From contig NC_044006.1 of assembly GCF_900496995.4 (NCBI RefSeq), forward strand, positions 18,870,214-18,934,213: a stretch of 64,000 nucleotides of DNA, given 5' to 3'. Position 1 is the first letter of the stretch. Each line of letters starts with the position of its first letter. The notes beneath the pieces are model-generated. The model was given only the letters and a program-made list of their open reading frames with translations. It had not been told where the DNA came from and searched no databases. Source of the DNA: Aquila chrysaetos chrysaetos. Its lineage: Eukaryota; Chordata; Aves; Accipitriformes; Accipitridae. Made by a program: the position numbers and the translations under genes. Positions 26,906 to 37,400 of this stretch are shown piece after piece.

Positions 26906-28789
26906 GAGTTCAGCATCTGGCAGGATCAAATATTAAACCTCATGATATTTCCTATTTCTTCATGATTTCTATACATAGATCTATTTTACGATCATGCTGC
27001 TATCTACTGCTAGAATATCATAGAAGTCAAGGCTTTTGAAGCTTTCTTTTTTAAGACTTTAGAAGATTGGAGAAATTTTTTCTATTGATTTCCAATGTCA
27101 ACATAGTAATTTCTTACATTACATTGTAATTTCCTACCCTATTTTATTTCTTGTTATTGTTAAAAGAAAGGGACATATTGGACTTGATTTTTTTTTTCTT
27201 TTGCACTGGTAAAAGTAGGGAACAATTTCAGTGAGTTAACTGTTGCTAGCTATACTAGTTTTAAACTGGTTTGAGATCATACTAGCACCTTCCTGGCTTT
27301 ATAGTTGTGGAAGTAATCCACAGTCTTGGTGTGGCTGCCCTCAGTTATAGACTTCTAATTGCTTCCAGCTATAGTTCATTACAAAACTCTGATAACACTG
27401 TATTAGAATAAAAGCATCTGCAGCCCAAATCAGTATAAATAATTTGTGACAAGAGATCACAGTTTATAAATGAAGAGGAATAAAAAAGTAATTTGTTGTA
27501 CTTAACTTACTTTCACAATAATTTTTATAAATGGTATTAATAAGGAAAAAGGAAGAGTGAATATAGAAACTGATGAAGAAAAGAGAATTTAGAAACTAGA
27601 GTGGTTTTTTTTTATATTCACTGCAAGTATTCAACTTCTTTAATGAGTATCATTGAGTGGCATTCAAAACCCATAGAAAAAACTTGATTAGGTTCTACAG
27701 AATATGGATCAAAACCCAGAAGTGAGTATGTGCTGATGCAGTTCTATAGTTAAAATTTCACTGTGTTTTGAAGGGAGTGAAATAAATGAGTAGAGTTTGG
27801 AGGAAAGTATTTCTCCCATCTTAGGCACCTGAATGTTTGTTTGCTAGTTTGGGGTTTAAATATGCAGGTGTTTGAACCCCACCATGACTGATATAGAGCC
27901 CTGATCTTCTTCATGTTGGTGTGCATCAAGAATAACTCCAGAGGAACCCATAGAATAATACTTATGTCAAAAGACAAGATGTGCTTTTTTTTTTAATTTA
28001 TTTTTTATTTCTTGTTCATTATAATTGACTGCTACCCTGCAAGTGATAAAGGGGAAGAGAAGCTGCAGGGAAAATTACAGTGTGTATCACATATAATAGA
28101 TGTTTGAAGCCATTAATGTATGGATGGGTCACTTGAAATATTTTATATGCAATTTATCGAGAATGCTCTGTAGTTTCAAGAGCATCACTGCAGAATGTTT
28201 ACATTCGAATGTTTAGAATTGCTTTGCTTACTCATGCTAAATTTTAAACAGATTTCACCTGAGGTGCATTCATGTAAATACGGAATCTATTTAAAATTTT
28301 ACTAGATTTCTGTCTTCAGTATGTCTCAATTTTGTACCTTTGTTGAATTTAATATGTAGTCTAACGTATCTTACAGAACTGTAAAACTGTGCAGTAACTT
28401 TGACATGGCTTGTCTTTGAGTGTCTATACAGTTTTTGCAAGAATATTGTACTAATATAATTTTGTAAAAGTAGGATTGTGATGAGTATGTTTGTAAAGAC
28501 ATTATTTATTCCCTTATAAACTTAATATTTATTATCTTTATGCAGATAAATATTGATGCCTGATTATTTCATAGCTATCAGTGAAAACTGCTGTTCTGAT
28601 TTGCAAGGTCTGAATCAGAAAAGCAGTGTCTCCCACACAATGATTGATACTGTATTGTCCAAAGAACTGATGTTAAATACTGTTATTTCTTGGGAGAGGA
28701 GGGAGAAGCCACGCAAGTTTTCCTTTACTTCTACCTGTGATTTGGGAGCAGGGAGTTTGGGAGGCTTTGTTCAGCTAGTGGCTCGTTTA

Positions 28790-28872
28790 TGTGGTATCAC
28801 TTGGCCAAGTTACTTCACTGCTATTGGCTGTAGTTTTCCTGCTGGTGGAACAGAAATGATAATGCTTTACAA
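28790..28872. repeat. Possible MIR/CORE-SINE-like relic (antisense)
   Basis: CACTTGGCCAAGTTACTTCACTG, then TAGTTTTCCTGCTGGTGGAACAGAAATGATAATGC, resembles the antisense MIR order: CTTGGGCAAGTCACTT, CTCAGTTTCCTCATCTGTAAAATGGGGATAATA. Similarity runs across about 80 bases in the expected order, which is better than chance by eye but diverged. Confidence 0.45.
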
Positions 28873-29724
28873 AAATCGCAGAAATATTAGGAACAATGAA
28901 TTTGTTAGAAATCCACTGATCTGTGTTTGGGCAAGGTTCCTGTTAATGTCTGTTGGGCTCCAGATCAGGCCTCACAACTGCCAAGTACTTACATTTGTTT
29001 GCAAAGAGGAACCTGCCCTACTTCTGAAAGGGTAAGTAGATCATGAACCCAAAAGGCCAGGGCTGAGAGCAGGCCTTGCTCTGTGCTGAGGGAGAAGACC
29101 TTGTTTGGTGGATCTGTCCCTCCTGGACTGAGATGATGAGACCACAGAAGGTAAGAGATTCAGGACTTTGCTTTAAATTCATAGGACTACTGCTGCTGCA
29201 TGCTCTGTAGCTGTGAGACTCCTTGTTTGGTCTGTACTATGTATATTGATATGAAGCCCCAGTGACAGGCTGCTTCAGTATCGTGAGACACTAAATGTTC
29301 ATTTTGGGGAGGGCAGACTCGTCTCACCAGTCTTTGTTCCATTGCTGAGACGTGAGGGCATGGCAGAGGTGGCAAGGTCTGTAGTTCAAAGGCTGGCTGA
29401 TCGCACCCTGCATGCTAGTGTACCTGGTGACTACTTACATGGTCACATGTAACTTTTACCCCAAATAACCACTCGGTGGTCACAATTATTCCGTATTATT
29501 TTTCCTACCCATTTTGGATGCAGCCTTGTCACCAAGAATGCTGCAATATTCATTCTCCTCTGAAGCAGGGTGCAGTTATGGACTTTCCCCTCACTTCTCT
29601 CTTGCCAGACTTCACTTGGCCTTTGGTAAGATTAAGCCCCCAAACAGTCAACCTTTTGTCTGCCCAACATAAGGGCTTTACAGACTGACCTTTTTCAGAG
29701 CACTTGCACTGTTCCTGGAGGCAC

Positions 29725-29780
29725 AGTATAGGTCCCATTGGCACCTCTAGACCTAGTATAGGTCCCATGGGCACCTCTAG
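29725..29780. repeat. Two-copy 30-bp tandem duplication
   Basis: AGTATAGGTCCCAT and GGCACCTCTAG words occur at 29725-29750 and again at 29755-29780, with one substitution (T to G) between them. A nearby AGAGCACTTGGGGTGCTCT hairpin follows at 29782-29800. Confidence 0.92.
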
Positions 29781-32700
29781 CAGAGCACTTGGGGTGCTCT
29801 GACCCCAAGTGTCTAGGATGTAGTACTGAAGGGTGAACAACACAAATAATGAAGATGTCCAGCTTTACAGAGGAAACCTCTGGAAAAGACCAGGCTACAA
29901 TCCACAGCTTCAGGATGGCATTCAGCCCCAATCCCTGAAACACCATGTCCTGCAGTCCCTCCGTCACCCACTGGCCCCTTCAACATGTGGTTTATGGGTC
30001 CTGCTTGTGATCGCCCCCAATGTATAAGGCTCATATTCACTGCTGGGTAAATCCAGCTGGGCAATAAATGCCCCGAGATGGAAGCAGAGGTACAAAATGA
30101 GAAACTCTCTTATGGCATGACGGGCAGACGGACTGCAAGGGCAATGAGGAAGGGGACAGGGAGGATAGGAAAAGAGGACAAGGAGCTCCAGCAGAGCACC
30201 TCTGAGGCTCAGGCTCCTCCACTTCTGCTGTCTTGTTCATTTGGGCAGCCTGTGACTTGCACATCACAGCAGCAATCCTTCCCTCCCTGCTCCCGTGCAA
30301 CCCGTTCTGAGCTGGACAGCTTCTGACACTCATTTTTTTTTCATTAAAATGCTCAAAGAGAAAAATCTTCTTTAAGAAAAATATGGAAGGAAGGCCTTAG
30401 ATGGAGGCTGAGAAAAAAGTCTGATGGCTGTTTTTCATTTAAACAGTCTCTAGGTTTATTTACGCCTTTTGGGCTATTCACTTAATTCAGGCTAATTGGA
30501 GTACTCTGCTTACAGTTCACCATCAACAGAGTTGTGATGTTTCGGAGTATTGGTAATAATTGTTCTGCTAATTAAACCATACTGAAAAGCTAATAATGAC
30601 CATTTAGGATTTTGAACTGATGCACAGCTTCTGTTTTATCATCGTGTCCTGTGGTTACCACACATTAAATTTGCCCTTGAAAGACAATGATTTGTCTTCA
30701 GTTGTACTCATACTGTTTTATTTAGTACATCTGGAAATCAGGCTCAACATTGCTATTATTTCCCCATCTCCTTCAACTGTTGTAGGACATAGTATTTTGT
30801 AACGCAGTTTCTCCCCCAAGTGTCTGTTGCAGTCTGTGATCTGTATGTAACTGTACATAGATAATGCAATTGGAGGACTATATAAATGCAGTTTTAACAT
30901 TCCAGAGCTGAAATAATGTATTTGGTAGTAGACAGAATTTAAATAATTTTAATTTGATTTAAAAGCTGGAAAGAGAATAGCAATTTTGATTGCTATTTTC
31001 TGAATGTACAGCAGATGGTGCTTAACAAATGTGCTTTACAAGCAATGTCTGAAAACAGCAAAGCCTGGCAATTTGGATTTTAATCATGCTTCCTGGTCTT
31101 TTCTAATTGAAAAACCAGAAATTTGAATGGACAGCCCCCAACAAGATTGACTTACTTCAACATACACAATGTGCACAATGTTTGAAGGATGGGGATACAA
31201 CAACAGTTCTTTGAAAACAGGAACTATACATTTGGAAAGGAATTAGGCATTAGCAAGATTGTTTCTCTCTTGATTGTTGCCCTTCCCTCCAGAGTTATCA
31301 TGGTTCACTTAACTAATGGGAAAGATCCAAGCTCCCAAGTACTACTTTCCACATGGACAAAAGAATATGAAGAAAATTATGTGATGAGACCTAGTCTGAT
31401 GTTCCTGAACTCCCATTTGTATACCTGTCAGTGCAAGAAGTTTTTTTTCTGCTGGCACCAAGAGATGAGCCTGTGCCGTGGCTCCAGGCAATCCTTTTCC
31501 AGCATGGGTGGGACCTGTCTCGGGACGAAACCAGAACTTGCATCACTGTTTCCCCTTTTGGTATCTTATTAGCGAGATAAGAAAGGTGCTGTGACTCCAA
31601 GGTGCTATTTACATTTTGCAGTGTCAAAACCTCAAGATTTATCTGTAATAAGGCAGTTGTCATATAGAAGCATAAGCTACTGTGAGCCAAGGGAAAAATA
31701 TGAAGGGGGACAATGAGTCAAAAAGCTAAAGAGAATTTACTGACATGCTTAGTAAAGTTTTAACTAAGCTTTATTGCTTTTGAGGCCTGTTTTTTTTCCA
31801 AAAACCATAATTTCTTTTTATATAAAAGTGCATTTTTTTCATTACTGATGAAAGGACTCACAATGAACATCTCAGAGAGGGAAATTCCTCCTGTACAAAC
31901 ATTGATAAGGTATAAACAGCAGGAACACAAACATTTACACCAGTCTTCAGTAGTGGTGTATCAATCCCAACCTTGTTGGATCTCTTCTTAACCCTGAAGG
32001 GTACGTAGCTGCAGGCTGTAAGCTGTAGTGATGGCCATGCAGGATCCACTGAGAAGACCTTTCATGCCCACATAATTGGCCTAAAAACTCTGGAGTTGCA
32101 CTGATGTAAAAGAACAGAGCATTTTTAGATGCTCTACTTGCCTGCTAAATAGCCAGTCATGCCACAGTGCTGCCCCAATTTCTCTAATTTAGAGTCAAAA
32201 CTTGATTCCCTATTAGAACTGAGACAACTGGTCATCTGTGGCATGGGATGGGGAACGCATACATCTTAAGGGTGGCTGTGGGGGATGCAGTCCTCATCCT
32301 TGCCTGCAGCAATTTTAAAGGCAAGCCATCCTTTAAGTCAAGTTAATGCAGCTGGAGGCTTAGTGCTGGTGTTAAGACTCCTTTAAGACCTTGAACACAT
32401 GAATTGGATGCTTTTCCACCACATCTGCATAGGGATGCACATGATGACCTGCCAGTTGGACTTGGATACAGAAGTCCCACATCTGATTCAAAAAGCGTGA
32501 TATCAAATACGGGCCTGATCAGATTAACTTTGAAAATACATGGTGCCATGAGATGTTATGAATCATACCTACTAGTCCAGATAGGGAAAAAAACCCATCA
32601 GCTTTGCTGATTAAACCAAGCCAAAGCCCAGGTTTTAGAGCAAAGGTGAGCAGTCCATTAATGACTCAGAGCCCCTGAGACCTGAGTGGAAAAACTGCCA

Positions 32701-33085
32701 CTAATTCAGCAAAGAGGCTGAAGATCTACCAGGACCTTACATGTGCAAGCTGTGTGAAGAGGCCCTTGTTCCTTGCTCTGGAGCTGAAGAGGGAATGAGA
32801 ATGCTCTCTCTGGCATGTGACGGCATGATTGTTTACGGGCAATGGGAAATGATGTGAATTTATCTGAGGCGTAGCCAAACAGAAATGGCCAAATCCTCTC
32901 TGAAACCATTATAACAACAGACAATTAAAGGACCTGCTGTTTAATGATCCTAAGAACATTTTGAGGAGTAAGGAATTACAGCCAAGATTGTTGGGAGCCT
33001 GTGTGCAACTGAGTGTCTGTTTAACCACCATCTGCAGCGGCTGGCCCACCTTCTCCCTTTGTTTAAATTTCTATTCTCCACAGGC

Positions 33086-33106
33086 CGCTGTGAGCAGATC
33101 ACAGCG
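33086..33106. repeat. Perfect 8-bp inverted repeat with 5-base spacer
   Basis: CGCTGTGA (33086-33093) and TCACAGCG (33099-33106) are exact reverse complements separated by GCAGA. The surroundings are unique, moderately GC-rich sequence without an open frame. It could be a dimeric protein site or chance. Confidence 0.6.
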
Positions 33107-33418
33107 CTGCTGAGGCAATAATCAATACTGCTCTCATTTTAACTCGCTTGCCACTGAGAAAGCCAAGTTTAATCTTGAAGTTTGCCTGTGTTGTTTAAGT
33201 TGCAACTTCATTACAATTATAAAGCTGTAGGAAAAAGATTCATTGATATATTAATCTGTCACAAATGTATAGCAGCTACTCCCCTTTCATCAGTCCCACT
33301 TTGCAGAGTACTGGGCAAATGCCAAAGCAGACTGAAAAAAAACATCTTTTATAGGATGCAGTAAGAAAGCATGATTTACCCAGTCCTGAAAGGGGCGTGC
33401 TCTTGGGCATGGAGTCAG

Positions 33419-33452
33419 GTGTGTGCGTGCACATGTGTGTATGCAGGTGTGA
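33419..33452. repeat. TG-rich alternating purine-pyrimidine tract
   Basis: A run of about 34 bases of mainly TG/CG/CA dinucleotides (GTGTGTGCGTGCACATGTGTG). A decayed (TG)n microsatellite is the simplest reading. Confidence 0.7.
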
Positions 33453-35235
33453 TAGGGGGAAGGCACAAAAGAAGGAGGATCGCTATGACTGTATCACATG
33501 ACGCAGGATGCATTGTCCATTTTAATGGTGAAGGCAATTTCTCCTTTCCTCCCCAGATCAGGATATCCCTTGGAGAATGACAGTGTTTCTCTACCTTGAG
33601 TCTTCCCAAGATAATCAGGAGAGAGTCACACCTTGAGCCAAAGTCCTCCTGCCCACTTCTGTCCCTACCACAGTCAGTAATGTCTTACTGCGAGCTGAAC
33701 AGAAATGTAGCTCTGGCCCTCCACAGACCTGCTTCAAGGGATGGTTAAGACTCAAATAACCTTAGAAGAAACACTGAGCAAATCCCTGATGAAGCTGAAA
33801 GGAGTGAATTTTACTGCTGTATCTACCAGTCGCTGATCAGAACTTGCGCTCTAAAATCGCATATTTAGGAAATTTCAAAGCTGCCATCCATCTAAAGGGA
33901 GGTGTGTTCAGTGCCACAGTTTTCAGTGAAAAAGATGAAAAATTGAAAATGAAACCAAACTAGGTTGCAGTGTCACTTTCACTCTAAAACTTGTCCCCTT
34001 AGCCAGGGAAAGGTATGTTCAGACACTGTGAGAGGGGAAACTGCTTGGCTGCAGGTGAAATTTAGAAAGGAGGTATAAAAGGGGTTTTGTTATTTAGAAG
34101 ATAGGTCTCCATTACGCTTGCCTAAATACAGCTAGATTTCTCATGTTTACCCTATTTTCTCAAAAGTGAAAATGGTAACTTGGAGTTGGGTACAATAAGG
34201 GTGCCCCCAGGAGCAGAAAGTATTGTGCTATATCATTTAAAGACTTAAGTGTTGCTGATTTTTGTCTTTGGGTTTACCTCTACCACTGTGAACTGCACCA
34301 ATCGAACTGAAAGAAAGCAACTTACATCAGTGAAGTTAAGCAAGCATAAGCTCCAGCTGGCTTGGAGACATAATATAGAAATAAATTCTTACATCTACTG
34401 CTTTGAACACCGAACTATCTCTTGAGGTGTCCTGTAAGGCTGTGGGTGGTTGCCATTCAATCTACGTCCAAGCTTGGCTCCCACTGACCCTAACAGGTAT
34501 GCCATGTCCTTCTTATTCAGAGAAAACAGAAAGGCAATCACATGTCTTTGTGTAATGTCAATTGGATCAACAGAAATCACCGTCCCAACACATGGAGCAG
34601 CATGATTAAGGTCTGAGCAGGAACACTGCTGTGGGTCCTTGTAAACTGGCAGCAAACACAGGGGCTGGAGCACTGGTTTCATTGCAGTTGTGTGTGACAG
34701 GAATCCCAAAGTGAGTGAACAGCAAGTGAAGGCAGTGTGAGAGTGAGACTGAAGAGGGGTAAGAAAAGCTTGTGGTGCTCAGGGACTTCTTGGAGGACTT
34801 TATCCACGCTAATTGTGTTTAGAAAAACTACTTTCTGTTGTCTTTGTGTGTAAATAGGACTACAGTATCAAAACCAGTAACTCCTTACTCCAGCTGGACA
34901 AACGTGACCTACACAACCATTTCTAAGAAGCAAAGCTTCTTGTTGTGACTAACGTCTTAAGGACTAATAGGTAAAATAAAAAAGCAGATATAAATTTCAA
35001 ACAACTGAGCCAGACCTGGACACCAGTCTGATGAGAACTTAATGGAAAAATCCAGCTTATACTGCTGTGGAACTGACTCCATACAGTTTCTATAGGCTGC
35101 TCTGAATTAATATCAGGAAGTTTACATCCAGCTCCGAAGCCACTCTCTTAAAGCATCCATTTGCTTTTTAATACCCTGCTGCTATACCACGGACAAGCAA
35201 AGCACAAACCCCAGATTCTTGCTAAAGCTGAGCTC

Positions 35236-35241
35236 TTTATT
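35236..35241 (-). terminator. Minus-strand polyadenylation signal AATAAA downstream of the CpG-island reading frame
   Basis: TTTATT on the + strand reads AATAAA on the minus strand. On the minus strand it is followed within about 25-45 bases by TCTGGGGTTTGTGCTTTGCTTGTC, a plausible GU-rich downstream element. It lies about 1.1 kb past the stop of the minus-strand frame at 36316, so it could end that transcript. AATAAA hexamers are frequent in AT-rich DNA; the link to the frame is inferred. Confidence 0.4.
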
Positions 35242-36259
35242 AAAAATATTAACTTACTAGCCATAAAAAATATATTCTACAGCAAGTTTGTTCATTCTTG
35301 TATTGCAATACATCCCAGCAGCCACACTCAGCTATTCTAACTCCAGAAAGTGGAGTTCTAGATGGTCTAAAAAATCAGCCCCTATGGAAAGAAGGGACAA
35401 AAGGCTTTTCATAATTCTGGGTAAATCCATGAGAAGAGATTTCTCAAGTTTATTACAAGCAATGATGAAAAACTAAGACAACGCTGAATGTTCATCTCCA
35501 TAGGAATGATTATGTTATCAGAGTGATGTGAAATATTAGCTACAAACACCTTATAAATGTATTTCCTCCTGTAATTGTATGGGCAAGTTTAACTGAAACT
35601 CTACACAGCAGCTACAGTTTTTGTAAGAATTTGTAACCATGCTCTATGGAACTTTCAATAAATTACCTATACTAGTGGGAAATAAACCAGAACAATTCTT
35701 ACTTGGACTGTAAGACACCAATAGTGCATTTCTAAAAAGCTATATATATTTATAGCATTTAAAACAAAAATTAAAGGGTTTTTGCTTATTTTGGAGACAA
35801 GTAACAACTTTGCAAATTACTCTTCGCAAATTGTTTTCATTAGCTGTAAACAAGTCACATCATACATAGCATTTCAAACCCATGCATTTAGTTGTACAGA
35901 AAGTTTGACTAGAATAGGGTAAAAGTGCATCTTTAGAACACAGTTCCTCCATGAATTCGGTTTTAAGGATTCCTCTACTCACTAGATAGAAAAAATAACC
36001 GAAATAAAATTTTAGATGGGTAACACTGAAGACTGTATCTATGCAAACTGCCTTTAATAGCTGTAAAATTCTATCAGAGATTTAATTCTTCACAAACCAG
36101 GTAGTTCTCAACAAATGGTAACAGTCAAGGGGGGAAAATTGTAATACCTGCTAACAGAGTTCTAAGGCCTAACTCGTGTAGGGTTTTTTGTGTGATTGTC
36201 TTCATTCACAAGAGATGAATACATAAAAGGATTTTGCTTTGACAGTAGTAAGCTGAGGG

Positions 36260-36320
36260 CATCCATTTTGAACTTTGTATCCTCAGCTATTCCATTCTGA
36301 AGTTTGTATCCTCAGCTATA
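36260..36320. repeat. Two-copy imperfect ~30-bp tandem duplication at the end of the CpG-island frame
   Basis: CATCCATTTTGAACTTTGTATCCTCAGCTAT is followed directly by TCCATTCTGAAGTTTGTATCCTCAGCTAT. The shared TTTGTATCCTCAGCTAT is identical in both. The minus-strand stop codon TAG at 36316-36318 falls inside the right copy. Confidence 0.85.
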
Positions 36321-37122
36321 CACCAAGTGTCCAAGTTTTTTGTCTTTGAGGACTGTCGGGCAAAGACGGCCACATCTCGAGATGCAGCAGCTCTCGGTTC
36401 CGCAAGCATTTCACCTCAGGCATGTCTTCCAGCAGGTGAAGGGATGCTTCGCGCAGCACGCTAAGCCTGCTGAAGGGATGCTGGATGCTACGCCCAGCAC
36501 AGCAAGTCAGAAACACCCTCCTCAGCCGTGCTCTTAACGTGGGGGCTATCAGGGGAGAAGCCCGCTGTGGAGCAGGCTGTTCGCCTCTCCGCCATGCCGG
36601 GCGAGGTGCAGGCGTTTCCCCCGTTAGACGGAACCGATGATGGCGTCTGGCCGCATGCCACGGGCATAGCCTTCCCTGCGCGGCGCTACAAGGCCCGGGC
36701 CCGTCGCGCGGAGGGCTCCGGCTCGGCGGGAGTGCTGGAGGGCGACGGCGCCCTTCTTGTACGTGCCGTACAGCAGCGAGATGGCGCGCAGCGTCCGCCA
36801 GCACACGGCGGCGGCCAGGCGGGCCTGCGCCTCCCGCGGCCCGCCGCTCCCGCGGCCCCGCCACCCAGTAGAAGGCCAAGTGCTCCGACACCCGCAGGCA
36901 GCCGCTCCAACGCGGCGGCTGCGCCGTCACCGGCCGCCCGAAGACGGCGTCGAGGCCGCGCAGCCTGACGGCCTCCGGCCGCCTCAGCCCCCCGGGGCGC
37001 CCGCGGACGGCCCCCGCCGCTGAAGGGGTGAGCAGAGGCGGTGGAGGCGGCGGGCCCCGCAGCCACCGCGGCGACTCGTCGAGGGGCGGACGCGGCGCCC
37101 GCAGCTGGTAACCCTCCGCCAT
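36316..37122 (-). CDS. Candidate intronless minus-strand gene in the CpG island, frame probably interrupted; family not recognised
   Basis: The first in-frame ATG on the minus strand is at 37122, in the context GCCATGGCG (good Kozak), giving a 268-codon frame that ends TAG at 36316. It begins MAEGYQLRAPRPPLDE, followed by a proline-rich stretch and then GLDAVFGRPV and SEHLAFYWVAGPRE. The third positions there are nearly all G or C, as in GC-rich avian coding DNA. At about 36830-36850 the coding-like signal moves to another frame, which continues EAQARLAAAVCWRTLRA, then ISLLYGTYKKGAVALQHSR, and ends at 36624. A single extra base in a GCGG/GGCC-rich patch would explain the switch. The tail of the original frame (to KTWTLGV) looks less coding-like. 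I know no protein with these sequences. Options are an unnamed intronless gene with a sequencing error, a decayed gene, or open frames due only to GC richness. Confidence 0.38.
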   Translation of the reverse strand: MAEGYQLRAPRPPLDESPRWLRGPPPPPPLLTPSAAGAVRGRPGGLRRPEAVRLRGLDAVFGRPVTAQPPRWSGCLRVSEHLAFYWVAGPRERRAAGGAGPPGRRRVLADAARHLAAVRHVQEGRRRPPALPPSRSPPRDGPGPCSAAQGRLCPWHAARRHHRFRLTGETPAPRPAWRRGEQPAPQRASPLIAPTLRARLRRVFLTCCAGRSIQHPFSRLSVLREASLHLLEDMPEVKCLRNRELLHLEMWPSLPDSPQRQKTWTLGV

Positions 37123-37400
37123 GGCATCTTTCCACCGCGGGGAGCCTGGCGACGAGCCCTCACGCCGCCGGCGGGGCCGGGGCGGGGCAGGGCCGGGGCC
37201 GGTGCCGGGGCTGTCGGGGCCTGCCCGCCGGGCCGCGGCCGTTGGGGGAATGCTGGCTGGGCCGGGGAGGCGGCGGGGGCAGGGGCAGGGGCAGGGGCAG
37301 GGTGCGTGGGGGTCTCTGAAGCGGCAGCCAGCGAGGCCGACAGAAACGTCCACCCGGAGAAACAACGGGGGCTGGTTTTACCGGTATCTCCGTAGAAAGG
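36400..37400. promoter_or_regulatory. CpG island, probable promoter (possibly bidirectional)
   Basis: This is the only GC-rich, CpG-dense kilobase in the window; CpG dinucleotides are frequent from about 36.5 to 37.35 kb and depleted on both sides. The densest part surrounds the minus-strand ATG at 37122. CpG islands of this kind in birds usually mark promoters. The divergent + side could start a transcript toward 40-44 kb, but no TATA box or start site can be fixed from sequence alone. Confidence 0.85.
37275..37302. repeat. (GGGGCA)n hexanucleotide repeat
   Basis: Four to five tandem GGGGCA units, preceded by CGGCGG. It lies just upstream (on the minus strand) of the candidate ATG at 37122 and would be 5' UTR of that gene. 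Runs of four or more Gs spaced by two bases can form a G-quadruplex. Confidence 0.9.

Larger units (their letters stand above)
21573..35200. other. Intergenic region downstream of BMPER, no recognised gene
   Basis: I see no exon structure that translates to a known family in this 13.6 kb. It contains two relics of ancient palindromic amniote repeats, two SINE-like relics, two short tandem duplications (24071-24132 and 29725-29780) and AT-rich unique DNA. Frames up to 166 codons occur (for example at 24401 and 28553), but they overlap repeat relics or show no domain features. Confidence 0.7.

Noticed and set aside
31189-31572. 127-codon + strand frame
   Set aside because: No domain, no splice support, codon use not different from the surroundings.
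36528-36968. Plus-strand 146-codon frame in the CpG island
   Set aside because: It is antisense to the better minus-strand frames and is Arg/Ala/Pro-rich, as expected of any GC-rich DNA; its start is not in a convincing context.
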